Positions 17,065 to 24,573 of a stretch of 24,573 nucleotides of DNA are shown piece after piece. Source of the DNA: Paulinella micropora. Taxonomy: Eukaryota > Cercozoa > Imbricatea > Euglyphida. The stretch is taken from positions 509,524-534,096 of the forward strand of contig BJOX01000262.1 of NCBI GenBank assembly GCA_009731375.1, written 5' to 3'. The notes beneath the pieces were generated by a model. It was not told where the DNA came from. It did no database searches and worked only from the letters and a program-made list of their open reading frames with translations. Made by a program: the position numbers and the translations under genes. How positions within the stretch are numbered: position 1 is the stretch's first letter; every line of letters starts with the position of its first letter.

Positions 17065-18066
17065 TTACAAATCCAAAATTTCTTTTTTCTTTTTAATCCT
17101 GGCACTACTGCGGATGTTTTCAGGTTTTATATCTAATGATTTCAATAAATGGACAGTCTTTTTTTCCTTAGTTACTTCTTTAATGTGGTCGGCTAGTTGA
17201 GGTTTTATTTCTTCTTCAAGTTGTTCATTCATTTTAGACTTTAATAACTGCTGAGGGCTAACTAGTTCGTGGTCTGAAAGTATCAACTTGAAGCCCTTTC
17301 GGCCTTTAACCGTATATACCTTTTTAGAATACTGGACGTCGCCTTTACTGAAAACAGTTCGTTCTAGTTCTTTTCTTACGGTTGAATTCTTAGGAAATGA
17401 ATTAATAAGACCTGCTCTATATATTTCTTGGTCATTCTTCTTTTTGCCCTCATAGACTTCCATAGGTGTGGCTTTTATTGTATTATGAAATGTATTATTA
17501 TAATTATTAACAATTTCATTAATGTAAGGAACCCAAATAAAGTCGTCATTAACTTCCCACATAAAATTCAAATCATTTCTTATTGTTCTAATAAATCTAT
17601 CTACTATACCCATAGTTCGGTGGTCGCCAACTTCATTGGTTGTATGTTGAATTCCGTTCTCTTTAAAGTATTCAGCAACTTGACCTTTATATTCACTCCC
17701 GTTGTCGGACGTAATCCTTTTAGGTTTCGGCATTTTTTTTAATCCTTCCAATACTTCACCAGTTGATTTATTTTTTATCGGTTCAATCCAGCCACGACGA
17801 GAATAAACATCAATCATTACTAAACCAAAGTTGTAGTTTTTGTTTCCTTTCTTAGTAGCTATTTTAGACATATCCATTAAGTCAATAAACACTTGGCTTA
17901 ATGGTTCAGGCTCAGGGGCTAGTATAGTATTCCATTTTTTAGGGGTCTTAGATTGATGGTGTATTTCAGAAGCTTCTTCAATTTTCTTTTTTTCAAGTTC
18001 TTCCTTATCTTGCGGAGACTCCGACTCCGTTTCAGTATTTTGTGGATTGCTGTGTTTATGGTCCAT
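17065..18066 (-). CDS. rve-family integrase of virus-like element, copy 2
   Basis: 333 residues, the same length as copy 1 and alignable to it without gaps at a constant offset of 1446 bp. The same core motifs are present: FIDLMDM, SDNGSEYKG and GIVDRFIRT with Asp for Glu. About 260 bp of the core (17647-17907) shows no difference from copy 1, while the last third is clearly diverged (for example QLEEEIKPQLADHIKE against QEQEEVKPQLADKVKE). The ATG at 18066 is preceded on its strand by a TATA-like TTTTATATATCG about 40 nt upstream. The upstream spacer is unrelated to the one in front of copy 1. The role is integration of the element. The reading frame is intact. Confidence 0.88.
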   Translation of the reverse strand: MDHKHSNPQNTETESESPQDKEELEKKKIEEASEIHHQSKTPKKWNTILAPEPEPLSQVFIDLMDMSKIATKKGNKNYNFGLVMIDVYSRRGWIEPIKNKSTGEVLEGLKKMPKPKRITSDNGSEYKGQVAEYFKENGIQHTTNEVGDHRTMGIVDRFIRTIRNDLNFMWEVNDDFIWVPYINEIVNNYNNTFHNTIKATPMEVYEGKKKNDQEIYRAGLINSFPKNSTVRKELERTVFSKGDVQYSKKVYTVKGRKGFKLILSDHELVSPQQLLKSKMNEQLEEEIKPQLADHIKEVTKEKKTVHLLKSLDIKPENIRSSARIKKKKEILDL

Positions 18067-18147
18067 TGCTGTATGCGGCTAAAAAAGTAAGGTAGTTTAT
18101 CACGATATATAAAAGAGTAAATAATAAGTCGTGCATAAAGTTATATA

Positions 18148-18648
18148 TTAGAATTTAAGAAAAATTTTAGATGTATCATTGTTTTCTTTTTTTGGTTTCT
18201 CGGGTTGTTGATTATAAACATTAACTGATATGTTTGATTTCTTGCCTTTACCTTTCTTAGGCTGTTCCTCTTCTTCCTCGCTTTCCTCGCTCTCACTCTC
18301 CTCTTCCACTTTCTTTTTCACCACTTTCTTCTTCTTCTGTTTAGTCTTCAATTTTATACCCGCAACCCGTTGAGCGATTAGGTCAGCAAAGTCCTGTTCT
18401 ACTTCCTCATCCGAACTGCTCTCCTCACTTAGCTCACCGTCCCGCCCATCAATCATATCCTTAGCCAACTGTTTCTTAGACACGTGGTCCATCTTTTCGT
18501 CTTCGTTCATTTCTTTCACATTCTTAGCCTCTTCCTCCGCTAGTAGTTCTCTCGCCCTCTCAATCTTTCTTTGCCTCGCATACTGTTTCTTCATTACAGT
18601 AGCTTTTTCAAGATTTTTTATGGCAATCTCTCTATTACCTCTTGGCAT
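18148..18648 (-). CDS. Charged coiled-coil protein, copy 2 (complete), function unknown
   Basis: 166 residues from the ATG at 18648 (MPRGNREIAIKNLEKATVMK); the frame continues upstream but without another ATG. The N-terminal third is basic and helical. The middle is acidic (DGELSEESSSDEEVEQDF). Next comes a Lys-rich block (KLKTKQKKKKVVKKK), a Glu/Ser run, and a conserved end SVNVYNQQPEKPKKENNDTS. I do not recognise the family. The alternating strong charges suggest a nucleic-acid or protein-packing role; this is inference only. It shares direction with integrase copy 2 (81 nt apart) and diverges from the fibre gene across about 100 bp. Confidence 0.72.
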   Translation of the reverse strand: MPRGNREIAIKNLEKATVMKKQYARQRKIERARELLAEEEAKNVKEMNEDEKMDHVSKKQLAKDMIDGRDGELSEESSSDEEVEQDFADLIAQRVAGIKLKTKQKKKKVVKKKVEEESESEESEEEEEQPKKGKGKKSNISVNVYNQQPEKPKKENNDTSKIFLKF

Positions 18649-18748
18649 TGCAACGCTACGCTTTTTCAAAGTGTATCGTTTGTTTCGGTTGTATATCTAA
18701 CCAAAAATAATTTTTATACGGATTAATTATTATCCAATATATACAACG
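18649..18748. promoter_or_regulatory. Divergent promoter region (charged protein / fibre)
   Basis: 100 bp between two start codons facing apart, strongly AT-rich, with TATA-like runs on both sides (TTTTTATACGG reading left, CCAATATATACAACG directly before the fibre ATG). A shared bidirectional promoter is the simplest reading. No motif can be defined from one example. Confidence 0.4.
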
Positions 18749-21700
18749 ATGTCGCAATATAAATCGCTCTTAGGCTTGTCTGAAATCGCGGTTGATAGTC
18801 TGGATATAGCCAACCTGGATTTAACGAACACAAACATAGTGGGCTTATACACAGATAGGGTGCCAGAAGATGCTGACCCCGTAAATCTTTATTTTACTAA
18901 CGGCCGATTTGATGCGAGGTTGTCTTTAAAATCTACGGCCGACTTAAAAGAAGGCACTAATCTATACTATACTGATGGTAGGTTTGATGCGCGACTAAAC
19001 ACTAAATCAACCTAGCCGAAGGCACAAATTTATATTATACTAATGCTAGGTTTGACACTCAATTAGCAACAAAGAGCACAACCAACTTATCCGAAGGAAC
19101 TAACTTATACTACACCACAGCAAGGGTTAATACAGATTTTGACACAAGGATAGCAACTAAATCAATAGATGCTTTAAGTGATGTAATCATAACAGGCACC
19201 CCCGCTGATAACCAACTGCTCATTTACAGCACTGGGCAATGGCGAAATATTGCTTCTCCTTTTCTTAGATTGGATGGGCTCGCTATGATGATAGGGGATT
19301 TAAATATGGGAGGTTTTAATGTATCAAATGTCGGTAATGTTGATGGTATTGATGTTTCGGCTCTTGATAGTTCTGTGGTAAAACTAACAGGAGACCAAAC
19401 CATAACAGGAAACAAAACATTTACTACTTATGTGGGTGTAAAAGACTCAAATCCATCAAACACTGGCAAGTTATTCTTTAATTACAACAATAATATGGGC
19501 TCTATCTATTCGTCGGAGGCAGGTGGAGCAACGGGCTATCCATTATCTTTTGTAGGCTCGTCCATACTTTTTGCTCCAACAACAGGAGGTGGAATGACAT
19601 TGACAAATAATGTTTTAAATTTTAACAGCACAACAGCAATCAGCGGACTGCCCGCACCATTCTACGACGGCGATGCTTCAACAAAAGCATATACCGACAC
19701 CAAACTAGCAAAGGACGGAACAACGGCTATGACGGGTAGTTTAAATATGGGCGGATTTAACATAACAAGTGTGGGTAATGTTGACAACATTGATGTATCA
19801 GCCCTTGACACCGCAGTCGTCAAACTAACAGGAGACCAAACCATAGCTGGTATTAAAACATTTAGCAGTATAATAAATGCGAGTGCGGGGATTGATATGA
19901 AAAGTCAAAGCATAACAAATGTTAATCTTGTTGATGGTATTGATGTTTCTGCCCTTGATACTTCGGTTGTCAAACTAACGGGAGACCAGACCATAGCAGG
20001 GAATAAAAAATTTACTTCAACAATAGAAGTGCGGGGCGCCACAGCTCCAACCGCTTTTGATGGTATCGGTATTGCCTTTGATACGGCGACAAATATAGGA
20101 GAGATTGTGGCACAAAAAATAGCAACCACGGCCTATTATCCAATACAAATAACAGGGTCATATGTTGATTTATATGCGGGGGATAATGTAATCGCGACCG
20201 CGACTGGCACTACACTATCTTTGAACAACAGAAAAATTACAAATTTGGCCACACCAACAGCAACAACGGACGGGGCGACAAAAGGGTATGCGGATACATT
20301 AGACGGCCAAAATGTGAAACTAACAGGAAACCAAACCATAGCAGGAATTAAGACATATAGTAGTGGTCTTGAAATAACAGGAAATTCAACGAAGGCGACA
20401 ACAAAAGGAACATTCGTGGTTTTCAATTCTACCAGTAATATCGGGTCAATTGCTAGTTTGGATATGAAAACAGCAACATATTACAACTTTAAAATTTCTG
20501 CGAAAAAAATAAGTTTTATTATTGACGGGACAATCGTCGGTTGGGTAAATGCTTCGGGGCTAGATTGTAATAGTAGCAAAATAGCCAACCTTGGAACTCC
20601 GACATTATCAACAGACGGAGCAACAAAAGGATATGCGGACACATTGGACGGGCAAAATGTAAAACTAACAGGCGACCAAACCATAACAGGAATTAAGATA
20701 TTTAATGGAACAAGAAATGATGTAAAAGCACTGACCTTATTAAGCCAAGCCGATTTTAATAATGTGGATATCATTAATGGTGGAAATATAACATATAATG
20801 GGGCGAGGATATTAAACCAAAATGGAGGTGATATATTCTTTTCACAGACATCGGGAGATTATCAGTATTTCTTATTTACTCTAAATACCGCTACAAGTGG
20901 AACCACGAACCAACGAGGTTATGTATTTACGAATGTAGCATCTGATGTAAAAGGGGCGGGACTTTATATTTCAAAACTCTTGGATAATAAAAGTGCTTCG
21001 TCTGACATTGTCCGTTTTAACAATGCTGGCGATATGCGGTTTTATGGTGCCTTAGATATGAATTCAAACAATATAACAAATGGTGGAACAATAACTGGAA
21101 CGACAATTACTTCAACCGCGGGTATATCAACGACAACCGCAACCGCAAGCGGATTAATAACGGCAAATGCGGGTATATCAACAACAACGGCAACCGCAAG
21201 CGGATTAATCACGGCAAATGCTGGTATATCTGTTGTTAATAGCACGGCAGATATAAGAGGAGAAGCAAGAAGTGGGTCTCATGCTACACCAGTCGGGTTA
21301 TATGTCACAGCCAATCTTGGTCAATCTTCTGGCGGTGTTGAATTTAGACACAGCAACGGGACACAGGGAGTTGGTTTTGGATATAATTCAATTTATGCGA
21401 CAGGAAGCAATACTAATCAAGATTTAAATTTTTATGCGAGGGGGAGTGGAATAATCTATGCTCAAAGTGCTCTAACAGCAAATGCGGGGATTACATATAC
21501 AGGCACACTAACATCAGCAACAAATACAAGTGGAGCGAAAATAGGAATTCAGGGAGTAACCGACGGAACAAATGCAAAAGGTATATTTCTATGGGATACA
21601 ACCAATACAAGTTGGGGGATTTATGCGGCATCTGGTGGGGCTCTAAACACTAGAAGTTTGGCAAACGGTTTGGCTGTTTCTGGAAATGATTTTAGTTCGT

Positions 21701-22653
21701 ATAGTTTTCGGTTTAGGGTTGCTAATGATTCTACAATGGGTTTTGTGTGGGAGAATTCAGCAGAGCAATTGTTAATGTCGTTGAATGGGGCAAACGGGAC
21801 ATTATGGGCAAAAGGATTGATTACGGCAAATGCGGGGATTACATATTCTGGGGTGCTAACAACGGCATCAGCATCAACTAATGGGGCAAAAATAGCAATT
21901 CAAGGACAAACAGACGGAACAAATGCGAGAGGAATATTTATGTGGGACATTGGAGATTCAAACTGGGGGATTTATATGAGCCAGTCTGGGGCAAGTAAAT
22001 CATTAAGTGGAGGAACAGCACCAGCAGGAGGAGTAGGCGGAGGATTAACTTCTTATTCTATTAGATTTAGAGTGAATGGTTCTTCAACGAGTGGGTTCAT
22101 ATGGGAGAATAATTCAAATACTGCTTTAATGTCTTTGAAAGCAAGCGATGGACAATTATGGGTATTGTCTAATCCTATTCAATATTCAGACAGGAGAAAA
22201 AAAGAAGATATAAAGGAATGCTTAGGATTAGATTTTATTAATAAGCTAAATCCAGTTTGCTATCGTATGATTGATGACAAAAAGAAATGTAGGACTGGCT
22301 TAATAGCACAGGAATTAGAAGAAATACTAACAGAAATGGATATGCTAGATTTTGGCGGTTTTATAAAAGAAACAATTATGGTTCCGTGTCCAAAGCAAAG
22401 AGCGGAATACGAATTGAAGGGTGTGAGTATCAATCCAGAAGATGTTAAATGTGTTGATAGTGGTGATGTCGGTTATGGTATAGGTTATTCTGAGTTTATC
22501 GCCCCGTTAATTAAAGCCGTTCAACAATTGTCAGAGAAGGTGATTTATTTAGAAAAAGAAAATAAAAATCTTATGAATATACTACAAGACCAAACCAACC
22601 AATTAGCAGAAATCTGTAAGGACAAGCCCTTACAAACCCAATATAGTTTTTGA
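18749..22653 (+). pseudogene. Giant repeat-built fibre protein with C-terminal S74 chaperone domain, one frameshift
   Basis: This probably encodes a trimeric fibre or adhesin of the virus-like particle, about 1,300 residues if in one frame. The N-terminal part has four repeats of the type EGTNLYYTDGRFDARL, as in tail fibres of many phages and algal-virus proteins. The first two repeats are in frame with the ATG at 18749 (stop at 19013); the rest lie in another frame from about 19009. The shift falls exactly between repeats, so loss of base(s) or a sequencing error is likely. Downstream are five copies of KLTGDQTIxGxKTF, phage-like STDGATKGYADTLDGQ segments, GISTTTATASGLITANAG repeats, and two tandem modules of about 120 residues with TDGTNAxGIFxWD. 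The C-terminus begins YSDRRKKEDI (Ser codon at 22186), the signature of S74/intramolecular chaperone domains that fold the trimer and then cut themselves off. It ends in a coiled coil. It is transcribed ahead of a small membrane protein gene. Confidence 0.85.
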
Positions 22654-22657
22654 GTTC

Positions 22658-22686
22658 GTAAGTGGTTTTTGTAAAAAAGCACTTAC
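22658..22686 (+). terminator. Stem-loop between fibre and membrane-protein genes
   Basis: GTAAGTGGTTTTT (from 22658) pairs with AAAAAAGCACTTAC (to 22686) with one mismatch and a 2-nt tip. It starts 4 nt after the fibre stop codon and ends 1 nt before the next ATG. Its position matches the hairpin at 14912-14950. Confidence 0.5.
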
Positions 22687-22687
22687 T

Positions 22688-23032
22688 ATGCCGCCTAGAT
22701 TACATCCACCACCGCCAGTCATTGAAATAGACGGCGAACTAACACCAGAGTTGAAAAATCGTGTTTTGGATATTTCATTGAAGAATGAAGAAAAAAAAGT
22801 AGAGCACGAATTGGAGGATAACTGGAATTGTTGTTGTATAAAAAACAGACCGACAGACAGCAGATTAATTAAGTATCTGTTTCAAATGGGTATCATTATC
22901 GCCATCATCACCCTTTGTATCGTGAGGCTATCTGAAAAGAACTTGCCGTGCGAGACAGCCAACACTTATGTAGGTATTTTAACACTATTAATAGGCATCT
23001 GCCTTCCTTCCCCATCTAGTTCAAAGAAATGA
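22688..23032 (+). CDS. Small two-span membrane protein of virus-like element
   Basis: 114 residues. The N-terminal 60 are soluble, opening with a Pro-rich stretch (RLHPPPPVIEIDGE) and a charged helix. A Cys triplet (NWNCCCIKN, residues 48-50) lies just before the membrane part and could be lipid-modified. Two hydrophobic segments follow, about 63-81 (LFQMGIIIAIITLCIVRL) and 93-107 (YVGILTLLIGICLP), with a short Ser/Lys tail. Small membrane proteins of this general layout are common in virophages and PLVs, but I cannot name the family. The gene follows the fibre gene on the same strand after a stem-loop, and its 3' end overlaps the convergent Cys-rich gene by 12 bp. Confidence 0.7.
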   Translation: MPPRLHPPPPVIEIDGELTPELKNRVLDISLKNEEKKVEHELEDNWNCCCIKNRPTDSRLIKYLFQMGIIIAIITLCIVRLSEKNLPCETANTYVGILTLLIGICLPSPSSSKK

Positions 23033-23281
23033 GCATTCATATAGTTGAGTTTTATACCAAGAGCTATCACCAGCACAGATTAGCGGAATAGCTTCATCAA
23101 AACTAACACACCAATCGCTGAAAGGCTTATACACACATTTAAATTTGGTTTCTATTCCTTTTTGAATACACCACACACAACTTTCATTTTTTTTATCGCT
23201 GACCCGCGAATAGAAATCACAAGCAGTCCGAGCAGAAATATTAATTAATAAAAAGTTTATGAGCAGTAATATAGGCGACAT
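23021..23281 (-). CDS. Small secreted Cys-rich protein, function unknown
   Basis: 86 residues from the ATG at 23281 (a GTG one codon upstream is not needed). The N-terminus looks like a signal peptide (MSPILLLINFLLINISARTA). The remaining 65 or so residues contain seven Cys (CDFY, ESCVWC, KFKC, DWC, LICA, YEC), suggesting disulfides in an exported or virion-surface product. It fills the otherwise empty space between two plus-strand genes, overlapping the membrane-protein stop by 12 bp and the first codons of the next gene. The hydrophobic leader plus regular Cys content argues against a chance frame. The Cys pattern loosely recalls small PSI/EGF-like folds, but I would not assign one. Confidence 0.6.
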   Translation of the reverse strand: MSPILLLINFLLINISARTACDFYSRVSDKKNESCVWCIQKGIETKFKCVYKPFSDWCVSFDEAIPLICAGDSSWYKTQLYECSFL

Positions 23282-23657
23282 CACAATGACTGACTATAAA
23301 TTCCAGAAGATTATTTTTCTGAGTAATGATTTTCCAGGAGGTGCGGGAGGTAGCAAGACGTTTGACAAAACCATTAAATTGAACTTTACCCCAACTAGAA
23401 TGAATGTTAAGTATATACACTATATGAACGATATGACCGAGACGAAAACAAAAATTCTTCATATGGACCGCATTGGAATTATTGGCACATTCGCAGACAG
23501 CAATGTTGCAAACATTTCCAATCTTAGCTACAACTTGGGGATAATTAATTGGACCGACGGACAATACAGTTTTAGAGTGCTTAAAACGGACAATGGCAAT
23601 ATTGAGACTGACACACATGGAGGAAGAATTGTTATTTGTTTAGAATTCGTTGCGTAG
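23259..23657 (+). CDS. Unknown beta-rich protein of virus-like element
   Basis: 132 residues from the first ATG (23259), or 123 from the second at 23286 (MTDYKFQKIIFLSNDF). The second start would remove all coding overlap with the divergent Cys-rich gene, whose ATG is at 23281. The sequence is rich in alternating hydrophobics and short turns (KLNFTPTRMNVKYIHYMNDM, GGRIVICLEFVA), with almost no helix-forming stretches and no Cys in the first 125 residues. A compact beta-sandwich is likely. I do not recognise the family. Its place directly before the packaging ATPase suggests a structural (virion) protein; this is inference. Confidence 0.62.
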   Translation: MSSNIGDITMTDYKFQKIIFLSNDFPGGAGGSKTFDKTIKLNFTPTRMNVKYIHYMNDMTETKTKILHMDRIGIIGTFADSNVANISNLSYNLGIINWTDGQYSFRVLKTDNGNIETDTHGGRIVICLEFVA

Positions 23658-23687
23658 CAACAATGTTATGAATTAAAAAATTCATAA
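23649..23687 (+). terminator. Two adjacent stem-loops at a gene end
   Basis: GTTGC GTA GCAAC (23649-23661) includes the stop codon of the upstream gene. TTATGAATT AAAA AATTCATAA (23666-23687) is a perfect 9-bp stem. The packaging-ATPase ATG follows 29 nt later. Confidence 0.45.
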
Positions 23688-23716
23688 CTATTTTTGGGTT
23701 GATAAAATATAGAGTG

Positions 23717-24538
23717 ATGGAAAAAATTAATGATATACGAGTTAGACCAGTTAAGCAAAACGGAGATGGCGACAAATTGGCAAAAGGATATAAGATGTTT
23801 GATGAACCGTATGCCAATATTTTTCTCCTCGCTCGCAAGAAGAGTGGCAAGACGACCGCACTGTTTGAAATCCTGAAAAGGACGGCCGACAAAAAGACCC
23901 GTATTGTTATTATTGCCAGCACGATACATAAGGACCACATATACAAAGAAATGGTTAAACACTTCAAAAAGAAAGGCAATCCGATGGCGATATACACATA
24001 TTTGAAAACGGATGGACTGTCTGTGATTGATTATGAGTTAGACAAGCTGAATAAACCCGATGAGGAGCAAGAAGGCGACATCATTCAAGACGAGAAAGAA
24101 GAACCGAAGCCGAAGTTTCTTTATTTTGGAAAAGAGGAAAAGAAGAAGCAGGAGGGAGGCGAAAAGGTGGAGAGACCGAGCAAATACATTACACCAGAAG
24201 TTGTGCTAGTTTTGGACGATTTGGGGTCTGGGCTAAGGGATAAATCAGTAAGCGATTTGTTGAAGCGGAACAGGCATTTCAAGTCAAAGGTGATTATAAG
24301 CTCACAATATCTACAAGACCTAAAACCTGAGGCGATTAAACAGCTTGACTACCTTCTTATTTTTCCAGGTCAGTCTCAGGATAAAATAGAACTTGTATAT
24401 AAACATTTAGACCTCGGCTACGACCTTGAATACTTCATTGAAAAATATCACGAGGCGACGAAAGAGAGGTTTAACTTTTTGTATGTTGATGCGGTATCTG
24501 ATGAATTACGAAAGAACTTCAATATTCGTTTTACTTAA
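23717..24538 (+). CDS. FtsK-HerA/A32-like DNA-packaging ATPase
   Basis: 273 residues from the ATG at 23717; the frame extends a few codons further up without ATG. It would pump element DNA into a capsid. Walker A reads LLARKKSGKTTAL (residues 37-49, K45/T46), with Ala in place of the first Gly of GxxxxGKT. Walker B reads VVLVLDDLG (162-170), the double acidic residues of the A32 group. A sensor-like IISSQY (194-199) follows. Length and motif order fit polinton, virophage and PLV ATPases. A charged insert (about 110-155, PDEEQEG...EEKKKQEGGEKVE) separates the two Walker motifs and is longer than I would expect. With the integrase and fibre this gene is the best evidence that the region is a virus-like element rather than a plain transposon. 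The major capsid gene would be expected nearby, beyond the right edge. Confidence 0.87.
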   Translation: MEKINDIRVRPVKQNGDGDKLAKGYKMFDEPYANIFLLARKKSGKTTALFEILKRTADKKTRIVIIASTIHKDHIYKEMVKHFKKKGNPMAIYTYLKTDGLSVIDYELDKLNKPDEEQEGDIIQDEKEEPKPKFLYFGKEEKKKQEGGEKVERPSKYITPEVVLVLDDLGSGLRDKSVSDLLKRNRHFKSKVIISSQYLQDLKPEAIKQLDYLLIFPGQSQDKIELVYKHLDLGYDLEYFIEKYHEATKERFNFLYVDAVSDELRKNFNIRFT

Positions 24539-24573
24539 TTTAAAATAATTATTTTTTTCAGAACTTTATATAG

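Noticed and set aside
18990-19020. Programmed -1 frameshift in the fibre gene
   Set aside because: No slippery heptamer of the X XXY YYZ type is present at the shift; an indel between repeats fits better.
19662-21245. Several minus-strand frames of 60-97 codons inside the fibre gene
   Set aside because: Shadows of the repeat-rich plus-strand frame; they share the same repeated Val/Pro/Ser pattern and have no independent features.

Overview
The window reads as a nuclear scaffold from a eukaryote, most likely a single-celled protist, carrying two unrelated kinds of integrated mobile DNA. The host assignment rests on a three-exon gene for cytosolic ribosomal protein eS24 (RPS24) at the left edge. 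Its sequence is clearly eS24 but not obviously animal, plant or fungal, so I leave the lineage open.

Region 1 (1-6878) is host-like: RPS24 at 963-1924, an unusually dense set of microsatellites (GA, GT, AAT, TAG, GAA, CT, GATA, GGAT), about 2 kb of gene-free unique DNA, and a broken minus-strand reading frame of unknown function (4823-5395).

Region 2 (6879-13783) is a nested pair. A tyrosine-recombinase retrotransposon of the Ngaro/DIRS class (6911-13637) encodes on the minus strand Gag with two zinc knuckles, reverse transcriptase/RNase H, and a tyrosine recombinase that carries one in-frame stop. Its ends form the split direct repeat A1 - genes - B1A2 - B2. It sits inside one arm of a 65-bp perfect inverted repeat. 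The other arm (13719-13783) keeps the uninterrupted sequence, so the pre-insertion site can be read directly and no target duplication is seen.

Region 3 (about 14.05 kb to the right edge) is AT-rich and compact and has a gene set typical of polinton-like viruses (PLVs)/virophage relatives: an rve-type integrase (two copies), a FtsK-HerA/A32-like packaging ATPase, a very large repeat-built fibre ending in an S74 intramolecular-chaperone domain, a small membrane protein, a Cys-rich secreted protein and several unknowns. One gene (14957-15471) appears to contain two tiny introns of 50 and 45 nt. Stem-loops sit between several genes. Capsid and replication genes are not in view; the element runs off the right edge.

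Two cautions apply. A 10-N gap (17006-17015) lies inside a doubled integrase/charged-protein cassette, so this part may be a false join of two related elements or haplotypes. The fibre gene has a frameshift near 19009. All family assignments come from motifs read by eye; no database search was done.
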